A stretch of 64,000 nucleotides of DNA from Plotosus lineatus (GCA_024760905.1 CM045745.1:11556282-11620281); one strand, 5' to 3'; counted from the first letter of the stretch, positions 24,706-36,844 are shown. Numbers and translations are program-made. The notes: generated by a model not told the origin, from the sequence alone.

Positions 24706-25214
24706 TTCAGACCTCCAAACATTATGTGTCCTGGAAATCCCTACCTAACAATTATATAAAAAATAAATAAATAAATCCATGAATTTTACAAGGTTAATCC
24801 AAGCAATAGTAATCTAAACATTCCAAATGCTACGTAATAAACCCTCCATCAGCCAAAGAAATGAGTGATGCCTCTGTAAGTATCAATTCATATTGATGCT
24901 CCAGTTCTGCCAGGAGATTACAGTACCGGTACATCTGACTCACCTTCTACTCTTGTGGATGTTCCCACATAAATACTAACCAAATTCTCATTTGGCAAAA
25001 GCAGTTTATTCCCAAAAGCTCAGTCTTGGGTAATTTTAGTCAGTGCTGTAAATTTGTAAATAAAAATTGTTAGTGTAAATATGAAGGCTGTCCTGAGCTT
25101 ATGCAAAAAGTGCTATGTGCTATAATGCCAGCATACTTAGTACTAGACTTTATACTATGTATCTGTTGTTATACAAATACATTTGAAATAACTGCTATTG
25201 AATTACTGTACAAC
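24706..25214. other. Unassigned
   Basis: No coding or repeat signal apart from a short AAAT run at 24760-24776. Confidence 0.4.
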
Positions 25215-25530
25215 CAGCCAGTGCTCAATTTCACAGCAAGAAGGCTTTGAGTTGAAGTACTGGGTTCAGGCGTTGCTCAGTAGACTTTGCATGCTCTTCC
25301 TGTGCTTGGTTGTGTTAATCCTGCTTTCTCTTACAGTCCAGGGACATGCACGTTAGGCTAATTGGTTGTTTCAAATCGCACCTAGGTGTGAATGTGAATG
25401 GTTGCGTGTGTTGTTCCACGATGATCTGGTGAACTTTTCAGGGTGTACTCTGCCTTCAACCGGTCTTGGCAGAGATAAGGCTCCAGTGCCCCCCCCCCAA
25501 CCTTAATAGGATTAAGAAGTTCAGCCAAAG
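25215..25530 (+). mobile_element. SINE-M copy
   Basis: Blocks in order: TTTCACAGCAAGAAGGC, CTTACAGTCCAGGGACATGC, GTTAGGCTAATTGG, TAGGTGTGAATGTGAATGG, TTTTCAGGGTGTACTCTGCC and the tail AATAGGATTAAGAAGTTCAG. The head is decayed. Confidence 0.75.
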
Positions 25531-25796
25531 AGCAAATGCAATATGAGCATATTATACACACATAGAGACCACTGACTCCACTGATCCTTGGGAAAAGTCA
25601 TAATGATGAATAATAAAATTATCAAAAGCATTTTTTTTATCTGTCTTCATACGAAGACTTGCCTGAATATTTGGACTGGTTTTATTGCTACCTTATAAGC
25701 TTTATCTATGTGAAAAGCTTGTTCCCCTAATCTCTAACTTTGTCTAAATCCTGAAAGTGTTGGGAGTTATTTAAAATGGTCTAAATAGTCTAAATA

Positions 25797-26650
25797 CCAT
25801 TTCAACTTAATAAGCGCCCTGCTCCAATAAACACCCCCCCCCAGTGTTTTTTATCTTATGTCTAATAACCACCCATGTGTACTGAGAGCACAATCATAGA
25901 TCAAACTTACGAATTTTATTCGATCTGTTTCTGTAACACTAAAATGAGGCGTTCACTGCCTGTAAAAGTGAATTTACACAGTATTTCAAGACCCCCTGCC
26001 ACTGGAGAATGTCTATAATGTTCATCAGTAACAACACATTTGATTGTTCCGCCGTGTTTTAAAAAACAGGAAAATATTTGGCGATTCTCCTGGTAAATGT
26101 CCAACAACTGATGAACCATTAGAAACTGTTACAGCAGAACTATGGGATGCTCTGAATGAATGGAGCGATGGGCCAGATATGGACCTATCAGAAAATGATG
26201 ACGAGTATTTTTCACCCGATTCTCCTGCTCACCAACTTCATAAAGTTAATGACGTTCCTGGTCATGTGCTTTTGTTTATGTTCATGTTTATTGGTTCAAC
26301 GTGCCATGTGCTAAAGTTAGCATTCATGTTGGTTGGATCGATTTTACTTCCGGGAAAATATTTAAAGGAACAGCACCCGTAAAAGTAACCGAAAACCGAA
26401 AAGTGAGGGGTCTCTTTTTCATTTATGGTGTTTTCTGTTTATTTTCAGCTATCATGTAAGTAATTTGGTTGACACCACAAAATGAATAACACAAATACCA
26501 GTAAAACTCTTTTATTGTTCTGTCATTATTCATATTTTCCACCTCGATGGTAATAAGCATTTACCATTCCACCCCACCGGTAACATTTTAATAAGCGCCC
26601 ACCCACGCCAATTTTTAAAGCTCCCTGGGTGCTTATCACGTTGAATACGA
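25797..26650 (+). mobile_element. TA-flanked pogo-like element, copy 2
   Basis: Starts CCATTTCAACTTAATAAGCG after TA (25795-25796) and ends CTTATCACGTTGAATACGA before TA (26651-26652). At 26044-26382 an open frame includes ELWDALNEWSDGPDMDLSEN, an acidic stretch reminiscent of transposase C-termini. The same reading is partly visible in copy 1. No catalytic domain remains. Confidence 0.75.
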
Positions 26651-26652
26651 TA

Positions 26653-27149
26653 GTTATTTAAAATAGTCTAAATGTTAAGCATTGTGGCTCTCACATCTTA
26701 TGCTCTTAAAAATTGTGTTGGTTTTTGAATTAAACTGAACAGCACAAGAAAAAAAACTTTAGCAAAGACAAAAAGCAACCAAAGCCCTTGCTTTTCTAAA
26801 GGTCTTCAACGATAACAGACCAACAGCAGCTACCTTTGCAAGCCATTATCTACAGTTAATAAGGGATGTTTGTGAACAAAAGAGCATCTGATAATTACAG
26901 GTTGCAAGAACCTTCACTGAAATAATGACTGCTGATCTGTACTCATTAAAGGTCCCTAATGTACATTTATTAGCATAATAACATTAAACGAGGACAGTGT
27001 GGGTAATATAACAACTTTATGATGTGCTCGTAGAAGATGTCAAAAACATTAATTTGAGTACAATCCAAGCTAATCTAGCATTACCACAACTTCTCCCACA
27101 ATTATTTCACCATGATTTCTTTTTATATACTGTATAGTCTTTGATTCAG
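26653..27149. other. Unassigned
   Basis: AT-rich; no gene or repeat family recognised. Confidence 0.4.
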
Positions 27150-27470
27150 TCCTTTACTGAACCGCTTAAACATACAAACAGAGTCAGAGGGAGGCTGGTG
27201 CCCATCTCAGCAGAATACATACTGGACAGCTCACCAGGCCATCACTGATGGCAACCTCATGACCTACTCTTTCCAAGCAAAAGGAATGTTTTTTTTTTGT
27301 TTGTTTGTTTTTTATCACCACACACAGTGAGAGACATGTCTAGATTTTGATAACCCAGTTAGCTGCACTGGAGGAACAACAATGACAACTTGGTGATAGT
27401 GAGGCTGGTACCTCGCACCTTCAGATCAGTACACCAAGTCCCTACCAAGAGGCCACCACTTCCCCTTAGA
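27150..27470 (-). mobile_element. SINE-A, long form
   Basis: Tail complement ACTGAACCGCTTAAACATAC, then GGGAGGCTGGTGCCCATCTC, GATAACCCAGTTAGCTGCAC, and head complement GGCCACCACTTCCCC. A T-rich interruption lies at about 27290-27313. Confidence 0.8.
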
Positions 27471-27796
27471 TTTTTATAAAACTATATTTTAACAAATAGA
27501 ATTTAGATATTAAAAACAAAATGTTATTCTGTCATTTATAATGTAAAACAGATTTTTTTTTCATATTTTGGTGTACAATACTATTATGCAAACTGACCTA
27601 AATAATGTTCAACCTATTTTATAATGCTGTATACATTTAAAGGTAACGCAATCTTTACTGCCAACTGTTGCATGAACAATGAACAGCAGTATAGCAGCTC
27701 TTTGTTTAGCAGCAATTATAAAAAGAAAGTGCACAAAAGACATCTAAGGAACTACGCTAATCCATGCATGTTTATATTATATATTATATATTATTA
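27471..27796. other. Unassigned
   Basis: AT-rich; no element recognised. Confidence 0.35.
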
Positions 27797-27835
27797 TAGC
27801 GATTGTAACTCTGCTAAGAAGACATGGTCAACACA

Positions 27836-27884
<49 letters not shown>

Positions 27885-28173
27885 GCGTGTGTGATTTCCG
27901 GTGCGAGTGAAAAGAAGAAGCGGGCTTATGGCATGCAGTTGGGTGATATCTCAAAGTAATATGGCCAAACCCGTCTACCATCGGTACGAAATTGAAGCAG
28001 AAGGAGGCCTTAAAAGGTACACTTTTATCATTTTTAAAGGGTTTAGGGGGTAGTATTGGGGGCCTTGGAACGAATCACACGTTTTACATGTAAAATGCGG
28101 TTCAACTTACGAAAAATCCAGGTTAAGAAAAAGGCTCTGGAACGGATTAATTTCGTTAAGTGAGGCACCACTG
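27797..28173 (+). mobile_element. Tigger-like element fragment ending GAGGCACCACTG
   Basis: The right end is AAATCCAGGTTAAG through TCGTTAAGTGAGGCACCACTG followed by TA. At 27799-27832 it carries GATTGTAACTCTGCTAAGAA then GACATGGTC, the inverse of the block at 22350-22385. Confidence 0.6.
27832..27891. repeat. (CG)-(CA)n-(CG) tract with inverted ends
   Basis: ACACGTGCGCGCGCG, about 17 CA units, then CGCGCGTGTG. Alternating purine-pyrimidine throughout, so potentially Z-forming. Confidence 0.9.
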
Positions 28174-28604
28174 TACTTGAAACGCAAAGGGTGCAATGAG
28201 ATTTGTCCATTCTGGGGTACTGTAACACCGGACTCTGTGGGAGAGAACCAACATATTATGTATACATAAAGGGCTCCATCTTAGTTTGCAAAAAAGATAG
28301 TTAAAAGTAATTATGCACTAATAAATATACATTCCATTTCTTCTAATAGATTCCCATAAATTTTACACAGTGGGCCTTCATTATGAAATATCTCCATGCA
28401 GAAATTAGTTTTAAGTACATACTCTATTTAACGGGCTGTTACAACAGCATCAATAACATTACAGCTTACATTATAAACACCTGGTCTAATTCATCATTCA
28501 TTACTTTAAAGATCTTGACATAATAACATTAGAGATTACAGAAATATAAAAAGGTTAATGATTTACATAAATTTAATGTGAAGCTTCTCACAATCCTTCT
28601 CATA
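28174..28604. other. Unassigned
   Basis: AT-rich, nothing recognised. Confidence 0.35.
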
Positions 28605-28606
28605 AG

Positions 28607-28660
<54 letters not shown>

Positions 28661-28677
28661 GTGCGTGTGTGAGAGCG

Positions 28678-28712
<35 letters not shown>

Positions 28713-28755
28713 GAGAGAGAGAGAGAGAGAGATACAGATAGACAGACAGACAGAA
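28605..28755. repeat. (TG)n-(GA)n-(GACA) compound microsatellite
   Basis: TG run to about 28670, GA run to about 28731, then GATA/GACA units. Confidence 0.95.
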
Positions 28756-29017
28756 ATTATTATAAATACATCAATTGCTAAAACTTTTTGACTTTTCAGT
28801 TTTAAACCTTGAAAAACGAAACAAAACAATTGCTTTAGTAACCACATTGTGAAAGGGGGAGAAACAATATTTATAGCCACTTTGTCAGATGGAACAGAGT
28901 TGCCTCATCTGTTTTTAATGGTGAATCATTCATGGCAGATAAGAAGTCAAAACAAAGTGAGTAACACTTTGATTTATAATGAATCACTTTGTTCCAGGTA
29001 AAGACATTTTGTCTTGA

Positions 29018-29038
29018 ATATATATATATATATACATA

Positions 29039-29092
<54 letters not shown>

Positions 29093-29093
29093 T
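29018..29093. repeat. (TA)n microsatellite
   Basis: TA units with two TACA/TATG interruptions. Confidence 0.95.
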
Positions 29094-29120
29094 CCCTTAT
29101 CCCACACCTCATATACATCC

Positions 29121-29535
29121 CAGGGATCCCTCACTTTCTGCGGTTAATTGAGACCGAGACCTACCCCATGACCGCCATTTCCGCGAAGTAGGATCAATCC
29201 CCCTGACTGACGTATATGTACATGAATATGTGTATACAGTATCAATAAATACATATTTAATGCTATAAATACATATAATAGCAATTAAACGTTCAAAAAT
29301 AATGCATAAGATGTAAATAAATATAAATACACACATACATACACGCGCCCGCACAAAGATGTACACCTGACATAAAAATGTAAGTAGTTTTGTTGGGGGT
29401 TTTTTTTTTGTTTGTTTTGAGGTTTTCTTGCATAATTAGTCTTGTTTTGCGGCATTTTTATTAACTTTTCCCCTATTTTTCCTTATTTTCCAATGAATAT
29501 TCTTGAAAAACCCACTATGCACTGAAGCCGCAGGA
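29121..29535 (-). mobile_element. CAGGGATCCC-type MITE copy
   Basis: Begins CAGGGATCCCTCACTTTCTG and matches the reverse complement of the copy at 40306-41153 at both ends (GGTTAATTGAGACCGAGA; CACTGAAGCCGCAGG). The other terminus is lost where a SINE-A fragment begins. Confidence 0.75.
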
Positions 29536-29597
29536 AGTGAAGTATGCCTCACACCATAGACAGTGAAAGACATGGCTGGGCTTTGATAACCCAGTTT
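29536..29597 (-). mobile_element. SINE-A body fragment
   Basis: GCCTCACACCATAGACAGTG and TTTGATAACCCAGTT, ending in a (TA)n run at 29597-29618. Confidence 0.65.
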
Positions 29598-29759
29598 TAT
29601 ATATATATATATATATATCCCCATATGGTCTGGTCTGGTACCTTCCAAATCGTAGGACGAGTCTTGGCGAACTGCCATGAAGGATAACGCCTTGATTATC
29701 ATCTTCATGGAGGTTTTCTTGGTAAGGATATTGCAGTGGTTTGCCATTGCCTTCTGCAC

Positions 29760-29969
29760 AATGCGAACCTACAGGCAATTTAGAACGGCCAATTAACCTA
29801 CTGTGCATGTTTTTGGACTATGGGAGGAAATCAGAGTACCCAGAGGAAACCCAGGCAAGCACGGGGAAAACATGGAAACTCCACACAGAAACGCCCAGGC
29901 CGGGAATCAAACCCAGGCCTTCTTGCTGTGAGGCGTACGTGCTAACCACTACGCCACCGTGCCGCCCCA
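29760..29969 (-). mobile_element. SINE-M, head well preserved
   Basis: Reverse complement reads GGGCGGCACGGTGGCGTAGTGGTTAGCACG-like head, B-box region GGGTTTGATTCCCGGCC and ACAGTCC-equivalent TAGTCCAAAAACATGCAC. The 3' half is replaced by an unrelated segment (29621-29759) containing GCAGTGGTTTGCCATTGCC. Confidence 0.8.
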
Positions 29970-29999
29970 TAGGCATATTTATTTTGTAAAATGTCAACA

Positions 30000-31489
30000 A
30001 TACGAATAAAACCCAAATGAAAAGTATCATTGTGCAGCTATGCATAGGCCCTATTAGTACCAATTCTTAAGAGAAGCTTCAAGACACATGGGGAGCTTCA
30101 GTGTCTGTCGTATTTCTGTGCACATTCTGCCTTATTATTATTATGTGTGCATGTTAGTGCAGTTTATTAAGTCCTAAAGTAGCTCAGTAATGTTTTGTCC
30201 CCACAGAACATGCTAATTACTATCTAGAATATGCACACTTTAATTTGCAAATAAAAATATATGCAGTATGCATTAAATGACTGATGGAAAGCTGCTGGAG
30301 TGTCATTTTATGGACAAAGTTGTTGGACCAAGTTATTTGGTTTCTTGTCAACAACCCCAGACCTTTTGGAGCTGTGTGGTTTTCTGCTCCTCCCAAACAG
30401 TTTATGGTTCTGAAAATCGAAACCTCCCTTATGTTCTCACAGCGTGTTATGTACTTAGATGTTCAAGTGCCCAAGATTGTTCTGGCATCTACTTACTATT
30501 TATTACTTTCCTAATTTGTTTCATAATATAGTTGCCACAACCACAATCCACTTTGCACTAGGCTGGCATAAAGTTTTCTTAAGTATCACTTTATAAAACT
30601 TCACCCTTAGTTTAAAATAAAAAAGATGTCAATTGGGTAGAATAGGTTGGCTTTTTACAGTCATGACTTTTATGCTCTAAACAAAAGGCAAATCATATCA
30701 TTAAAATTTCATTAAAAACATAAAAAAAACTTAAGTGTTCAAGAATGGTGTAATTTATCATATTAAAGCAAATAAGATTTTAATGTTTATGAAGTTATTC
30801 ACCTGTAAATGGATCCAGAATTGTGCGATATTACAAAACAGGTGTTGACACGGTGGTTTCCAAGATAACAAGTTATATTCATCTAATCCAAATATCTTTA
30901 CTCAAGTCACTGCCATGCTCTACAGTGGAGGTTTAATACCTCTTAATCGAAATCTTAAAAAGTCTTCCAAGACCCCTTTTACATAATATAAGAAATGTAA
31001 TCAGTAGAAAAACATTTAAAAACAGGCAAGAGTAGGATGGTGCCCTTTATAAATTTCATATAGCAATGTCAATCCAAAACAGCTTTTAGAATTCAGATCC
31101 AATGTGCATGGTGTTTATAAGGGCAAATACCTTTTCATTAAAATGTTAGAAATAAACCACAATGTACGTCATTCAAACCAACCATCTCCATTTTAAGAAT
31201 TCTCCCTCAGGATAAATGGAAGAAACAACAAACCTAAATCACCTTCATCTGCTATAGAATTAAATATTACTGTAATTTAAAAGTAAGAAGTGAATGGCAA
31301 CAATACTTAATCAGCTTTATAGACGAACATTCTGGAATTCTCAAATTAAATTGCTAGGAAGGTGATGATTAATTTTAAATAACAGCAACTCTGTTAGTTG
31401 TGCAACTGGGTTCCAGTGCCGCTGCAGGAGTTACCAGAATGTTACTGTGAACGAACTGCCTCAGGGGACGCCGACTCCCGATTTGAATC
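30000..31489. other. Long repeat-poor stretch
   Basis: About 1.5 kb without recognised transposons. An 84-codon open frame at 30277-30531 has no domain or splice support. Confidence 0.4.
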
Positions 31490-31632
31490 ACACTGACGGC
31501 ATTGCAGCCTACTCTTGTCGAAAGTCAGCGATGGTTCTCTTACATGCCTCACACCATAGACAGTGAGAGACATAGCCAGCCTTAGATAACCCAGTTAGCT
31601 GCAATGGGGGGACAGTGGCAACCTTGTGGATA
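31490..31632 (-). mobile_element. SINE-A fragment, middle part
   Basis: CACTGACGGCATTGCAGCC through GATAACCCAGTTAGCTGCAA to ACAGTGGCAACCTTGTGG; both ends are truncated. Confidence 0.75.
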
Positions 31633-31635
31633 TAT

Positions 31636-31700
31636 ACAGTCATCCCTTGCCACTTCGCGATTTGAGCATCGCGGTCTTGGCACATCGCGGTATTTTAATA
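31636..31700 (+). mobile_element. CAGTCATCCCTTGCC terminal fragment
   Basis: TA then CAGTCATCCCTTGCCACTTC and GATTTGAGCATCGCGG, the end of a TA-targeting DNA transposon related to the CAGGGATCCCTCG family. Confidence 0.5.
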
Positions 31701-31709
31701 ATAATAAAA

Positions 31710-31712
<3 letters not shown>

Positions 31713-31779
<67 letters not shown>
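31713..31779. repeat. (TA)n microsatellite
   Basis: 33 TA units. Confidence 0.97.
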
Positions 31780-31880
31780 TAAGCAATTGAGGGTTAAGGT
31801 CCTTGCCCAACAGTGGTAGTGGTAGGCTTGAGCCCCCAACCTCTGTACTAGTAATAATTACTGAGGCACCACTCTCTGTG
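31780..31880 (-). mobile_element. Other tRNA-headed SINE fragment
   Basis: AGGGTTAAGGTCCTTGCCCA, CCAACAGTGGTAGTGG, GCTTGAGCCCCCAACCTC: the complement of a tRNA-like head with its B-box, not one of the three main families here. Confidence 0.55.
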
Positions 31881-32191
31881 GTCTGTCTTTGAAAGGACAA
31901 TGCTTTCTTCTGATCACTCATTTATACCCAGAATGGCTTGGGAAAACAGGCATAAGCACCTATGGATGGAGAATGAAATGTTTATGCGGCAAAACCTTAA
32001 AAGAACCGTTTGTATGCAACTGACTTGTATGTGCCAGCCATTTATTTTCGTGGTTAAGAGGGAGGTGAGATTTCTTGCCTTTTATCTTCAAGCAAGGCTA
32101 GGCATCAAGGACATCAAGCTCAAATGCACAATCCCATTTTCCAGAGTTTTAAATCATGGAGAAAAATGTTTGTGCACAGCCCAATTAAATA

Positions 32192-32980
32192 CAGTGATAC
32201 CTCTGCTCACGAACATAATTGGTTCCCAGAAAGTGTGTGTAAGGCGAAAAGTTCGTCTTCCGAACATTTATTTCCCATAAGAAACCATTAAAATGAGAAT
32301 AATCCGTTCCCAGGTCCCCATAAAACATAAATTTCTACTAAATAAGCCTTAAAACTCCACAAAAATGTACCTTATTTTATGTATAATAAATGTGCTATTG
32401 TATTGTAATTAAAGAAATAAACTGTACTGTATAATAAAGTGGTTTTATTTACCTTTGTGATGGTAGTTGATGGCTTGATGGAATGGAGTGGGAGGAGGAG
32501 GGAGGGAGGGACTTACTGTTTGGAAGGAGAGTTTGGAAACGCCTACTGTTTGGAAACACCCTTAGCCACACACGCACCCTTAATAGCTTCCTTGTTCTTA
32601 AGGATGGTAGTAATGGTAGACTTAGCGTACTGGTACTGCGACGCTAAGTCACACAAACGCACACCTCGTTCGTGTTTTTCAATGATCTCCGCCTGTGGTG
32701 GGGTCTTTTTCGGTCCCATAATAGCAAAAGTACACTCAATATGGTCCAAAATGTCTATCAAACACAAACCACTTCCGCACTCAAAGAAAGGGGGTGACGA
32801 ACTGTGACGCCATGAGCGTACGTCAGCTTCTCGTGGCCGCCACCGTGGCGCTGTTCGACCACGTGGTTTGGTTCGTCCGCCGAAAACTAGTTCGTCAGCA
32901 GAGACTATATACTCGCAAATTTAATGTTCTTGAGGCGAAAAGTTTGTGAGCTTAAGCGTTCGTCAGCGGAGGTTTTACTG
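32192..32980 (-). mobile_element. Tigger/pogo-like non-autonomous transposon, copy 2
   Basis: 789 bp between TA (32190-32191) and TA (32981-32982), in the orientation opposite to copy 1. Ends CAGTGATACCTCTGCTCACG and CAGTAAAACCTCCGCTGACG. The HTH remnant reads open at 32543-32767 on the minus strand, with LCDLASQYQYAKSTITTIL. Confidence 0.88.
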
Positions 32981-32982
32981 TA

Positions 32983-34229
32983 CTTAAGATACTAAATGGC
33001 TTGCTTCCGCATTGTCTAATATGAGTTCTCATTGGCAAAGAATGGGACATTATAGAAAATGGCTATTACAGTAATATAGTCTCTATTGCCCATGACCAAC
33101 TGGTGGCTTAGGGTTGCTGCTCACAAAGTTAGGCGTTCATTCAAGTCACAGTACCCTGAACTGCTCAGTTGTTTAAATCAGATAAAGAATGCAAGTTGTT
33201 CTGGATAAAGGCAAATGCCGTAAATAGAAATGGTGACATGTTTGAAAATTAATATTAAAGCCCAAGTTAACATGGAGAAGTATGGCTTAAAAAACTTTTT
33301 TTTTTTAGTATTTCAGAGATTTTTGCGCTTTAATAAATTCAGAGCCTTTTGACACTTCCATCACAAATCTATCAATAAATGGAATGATTGTATCAAATCA
33401 ATCATCATTTTGAGACTTAGTTTCCAAATAACTGCCCATAAAATAATTAAAGAGACCTTGATGTTTTAAAATGTTGCCCACTGAAATAAATTAATCTAAA
33501 GATTTGAATAAGGTTAACCTTTAACAAGTGCTGATTTCTCTCTTAAAACAAAAACTTAAGTATTTCAAACATGGGCCATAGATTCCCATACACATACACA
33601 CATTTGAACATACTCACATACACATATATTCAAATCTGTCCAATATTGATTAACAGTTCTATCGCTGACACAACCACACAATGCCTCTACATTGTAATGC
33701 TACAGGGCAAACATAATACAACATCACAATAAAGCTTTTTTTTTTCTTTCACCATTAAAAGGTGTAATGTTACTATAAGAGTCTTTAGAAAAACAGTTAA
33801 ATATCAGCTGCTGGATAACTGGGGATGACATCAAGCCAGACATTCTATTAAATCTTATGTCAGGTAGCAACTACAAACCAGTTTCCACCACTGTAAATCC
33901 CCGATTACAGTGTGGCCATCAAGGAATATAACACTCAACCAACTCCCTCACATCACATTCCCCCCTCATTCTTATTCCACAACCCTGGACTCAGTTACAC
34001 AGTCACAGCTGTACTACTTTTAGGATTTTCAGTTAATGCAGGTGTGCATACATTTGCTCAGTGTCCTGTACCTGTTAACTTTTCCTCCTTCATCTCTTGG
34101 CCATAGGCTTCAGGGATAAAATACCCTTGATCAAATAACTCTTGAAATCATACTTTGCCTCCAGTAATTTATTATTAACATGCAACTGTTATTGTCTCTG
34201 CCATGTGAATACCATTTACATCATTGCAG
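32983..34229. other. Mostly unassigned; may include 5' Rex1 sequence at its end
   Basis: No clear element to about 33900. From there CT-rich sequence may belong to the LINE that follows, but no motif confirms it. Confidence 0.4.
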
Positions 34230-34307
34230 CTATGACAACAGGAATACAGAGGATGCTGTTTTCACAGCGCTGCACTGTTTACTCGCACTTGGACAACAAG
34301 AACACAT

Positions 34308-35246
34308 ATGCAAGAATACTGTTTGTTGAGTTCAGCTCAGCATTCAACAGTCATTCCCTCCAAGTTAACCACAAAACTTGAGTATCTTGGAATCAATACC
34401 ACCTCTGCAACTGGATCATGGACTCTCAACAGACCCCAGTATGTCAAATCAGGCTATAACTGTTCCTTCACCATCATACTCAACACTGGCGTGCCTCAGG
34501 GCTGTGTACTGAGCTCGTTCTGCTACTCCCTCGTCACCCATGACTGTAGGCCTATTCATGGATCCAACTCCACCGTAAAGTTTGCAGACAACACCAAGGT
34601 GATCAGACTCATCAGTGACAATGATGAGTCTGACTACAGGGCAGAGGTAAAGCACCTAGCGGCATGGTGCACTGAAAACAACCTACTCCTGAACACCAGC
34701 AAAACCAAGGAGCTGATTGTGGACTTCAGTAAGGAAAAGGGTGACATTCATGACCCTATGCATATCAACGGCATGGCTGTCGAACGTGTCTCCAACTTCA
34801 AATTCCTGGTGACCTACATCTCAGAGAACCTGTCCTGGTTAACCGACACCTCCAGATTGATCAAGAAGGCTCATCATCACCTGTTCTTCTTGAAGACACT
34901 GAAAAAGAATCATCTGTCTGCTGACATCCTGGATAAGTTCTACTGCTGCACAATAGAAAGCATCCCGACCAACTGCATTATATTCTGGTATGGGATTGCT
35001 CTGTCGTGGACTGCAAGGCACTGCAGCGGGTGGTGGAAACCGCCCAACTCATCACAGGGACTCCACGTCCTGCTATTGTGGTTGACCACAAGAAGAGATG
35101 TCTTCACCGGACACACAGTATTCTCAGGGACTCCTCTCATCCTCTCATCTTTCAGCTCCTCCCCTCCAGAAGGCGCTTCAGGAGCCTTCGCACAAAAACC
35201 AGCAGGTTTAGGAACAGCTTCTTACTTACAGCTGTTACCCTACTGA
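34308..35246 (+). pseudogene. Rex1-like RT open fragment
   Basis: The longest open stretch of the LINE, covering the RT palm and thumb. The last ~80 codons of this frame are out of register with the family, because the true continuation lies in the frame of 35006-35263. Confidence 0.75.
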
Positions 35247-35263
35247 TCTCAGTCCTCTACTGA
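35006..35263 (+). pseudogene. Rex1-like C-terminal fragment in shifted frame
   Basis: Contains CKALQRVVETAQLITGTP and LPSRRRFRSLRTK, the conserved end of Rex1-type ORF2. A frameshift near 35000 separates it from the RT core. Confidence 0.75.
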
Positions 35264-35709
35264 ACCTTCCCTTCCAATCGTACCATCCATATCATTTATG
35301 CACATGTACATGTTTCCACTGTTATAATTTATTCACAGTGCTTTTCTTCCACTACTGTGTATACAGTCATAACACACTGTATATCTATCTAGCTAGCTAG
35401 CTATATATACATATATATACACATCTGTATAGATATTCACATACAGCAAATCTGCATATTTCTACAGACTACATCAGTATATTTGCATATTACAGATATA
35501 CATACTGTATATTTGAATATTACATCTGCATATTTTATTCTTTGTTATAGTAATAATGAACATGTATATAGATCCTATGTAAAGTATTGCTAATTATTCC
35601 CACCTTTACTTCCCATAGCTGTACAAAACTGCTTACATAATTAATTTATACATAATCTGTGCATGACTATTCATAACTTATACACTGCCCTTATCTGTAC
35701 ATAACTGTT

Positions 35710-35713
<4 letters not shown>

Positions 35714-35755
<42 letters not shown>
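35714..35755. repeat. (TG)n microsatellite in the LINE 3' UTR
   Basis: 21 TG units. Confidence 0.97.
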
Positions 35756-35758
<3 letters not shown>

Positions 35759-35832
35759 GCATTGCACTTGCTCCTCTCTGCGCTTATGATTGGATATTAA
35801 AATTGAATTTTGTAACCCTGTATTTATATATG

Positions 35833-36139
35833 AGTTCATTCACCATTCATTTTTTGTAACCACCTAATCCTAATTAGGGTCGTAGGCTGGCACCCATCTC
35901 AGCCAACTCCAGACAAGGGCAGAGTACACCCTGGACAGCTCGCCAGGCCATCGCAGGGTAGAAACATGCTGCTTTTTACATGCCTCACACCACAGACAGT
36001 GAGAGACATGGCCGGCCTTTGATAACCCAGTTAGCTGCCCTGGGGGGGGGTTTCAACTGTTTGACAACACGTTGAGAATGTGGCTTGAACCCCCAACTTT
36101 AGGATCAGTGATCCAGCACCTTTACCACCAGGCTACCAC
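35833..36139 (-). mobile_element. SINE-A, long form, nested in the LINE 3' UTR
   Basis: A complete minus-strand copy from the CATTCAT tail to CCACCAGGCTACCACT at the head. TTATATATG flanks it at 35824-35832 and 36140-36148. The 3' end of the Rex1-like LINE resumes immediately after. Confidence 0.85.
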
Positions 36140-36190
36140 TTATATATGTGTAATGACAATAAAGTTGAATCTACTCTAGTGTAATCTAAT

Positions 36191-36844
36191 CTAAAAGAAT
36201 ACTTGAGGAATATGAACTGGTACGTATTATGTTTTGTATCGTATATGTTAAACCCAAATGATAGTCATCACTCTTCAGCAGCACTTTATTCACAGTATTA
36301 TTCGCCAACTGAGTTATAACAGTAACCCTTCAGCTTCAGCTCTGCCTTAAAACATTGAATATCTGAGGAACGTATCCATAGATCTAAGCTTGCTGACACA
36401 ACATAAAGGCCAGCGTTGAAGGAGCTAAGGAGCAAACAAGGGAGACATAAAGCAGAGAGTAATGACTGAAACACATAAGTAGAGGTGCACGCCTAGTCTC
36501 AGGACTAATAAAATGGGTCATACTGTATCCTCATAAAGTTAGTAGGAAACACAGAGAGGACCAGGACACTGGCTTTTTCTTATAAGCATGAGTAAAAGAG
36601 TAGGAGTTAAGGAACAGGAATGGGCCTTCTTCATCTCCCTTGTCTCACAACACGCTTTTGTTGAATCTCATGCCAGAATGCTGCTGGTGGAGTCTTTTTG
36701 AAGCTTGTCTCACTGTGTTCTTTTACAACCTATCACAATAATCCACTAACTATACTTCATACAAAACCCTGGATAATACAGCGAACATTATGAAAGCCAG
36801 AGTTTACCTCAGATCACCCTCCTACAGTACAGTAAATTCTCTCA

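Larger units (their letters stand above)
34230..36190 (+). mobile_element. Rex1-like (CR1-group) LINE, 5'-truncated
   Basis: RT motifs in order: FVEFSSAFNS (about 34322-34350), LNTGVPQGCVLS (about 34482-34517), KFADNTKV (34578-34601), AAWCTENNLLLNTSKTKELI (about 34660-34720) and IESIPTNCIIFWYG. The catalytic FADD box reads FADN, so this copy is inactive. The frame shifts near 35000, after which ALQRVVETAQLITGTP and FQLLPSRRRFRSLRTKTSR continue in another frame. The 3' end is GTAATGACAATAAAGTTGAA near 36148-36167, reached after a nested SINE. Confidence 0.82.

Noticed and set aside
24725..24750. Possible GFPGH collagen-like reading on the minus strand
   Set aside because: The Gly-X-Y pattern stops after one triplet and no acceptor/donor pair frames it.
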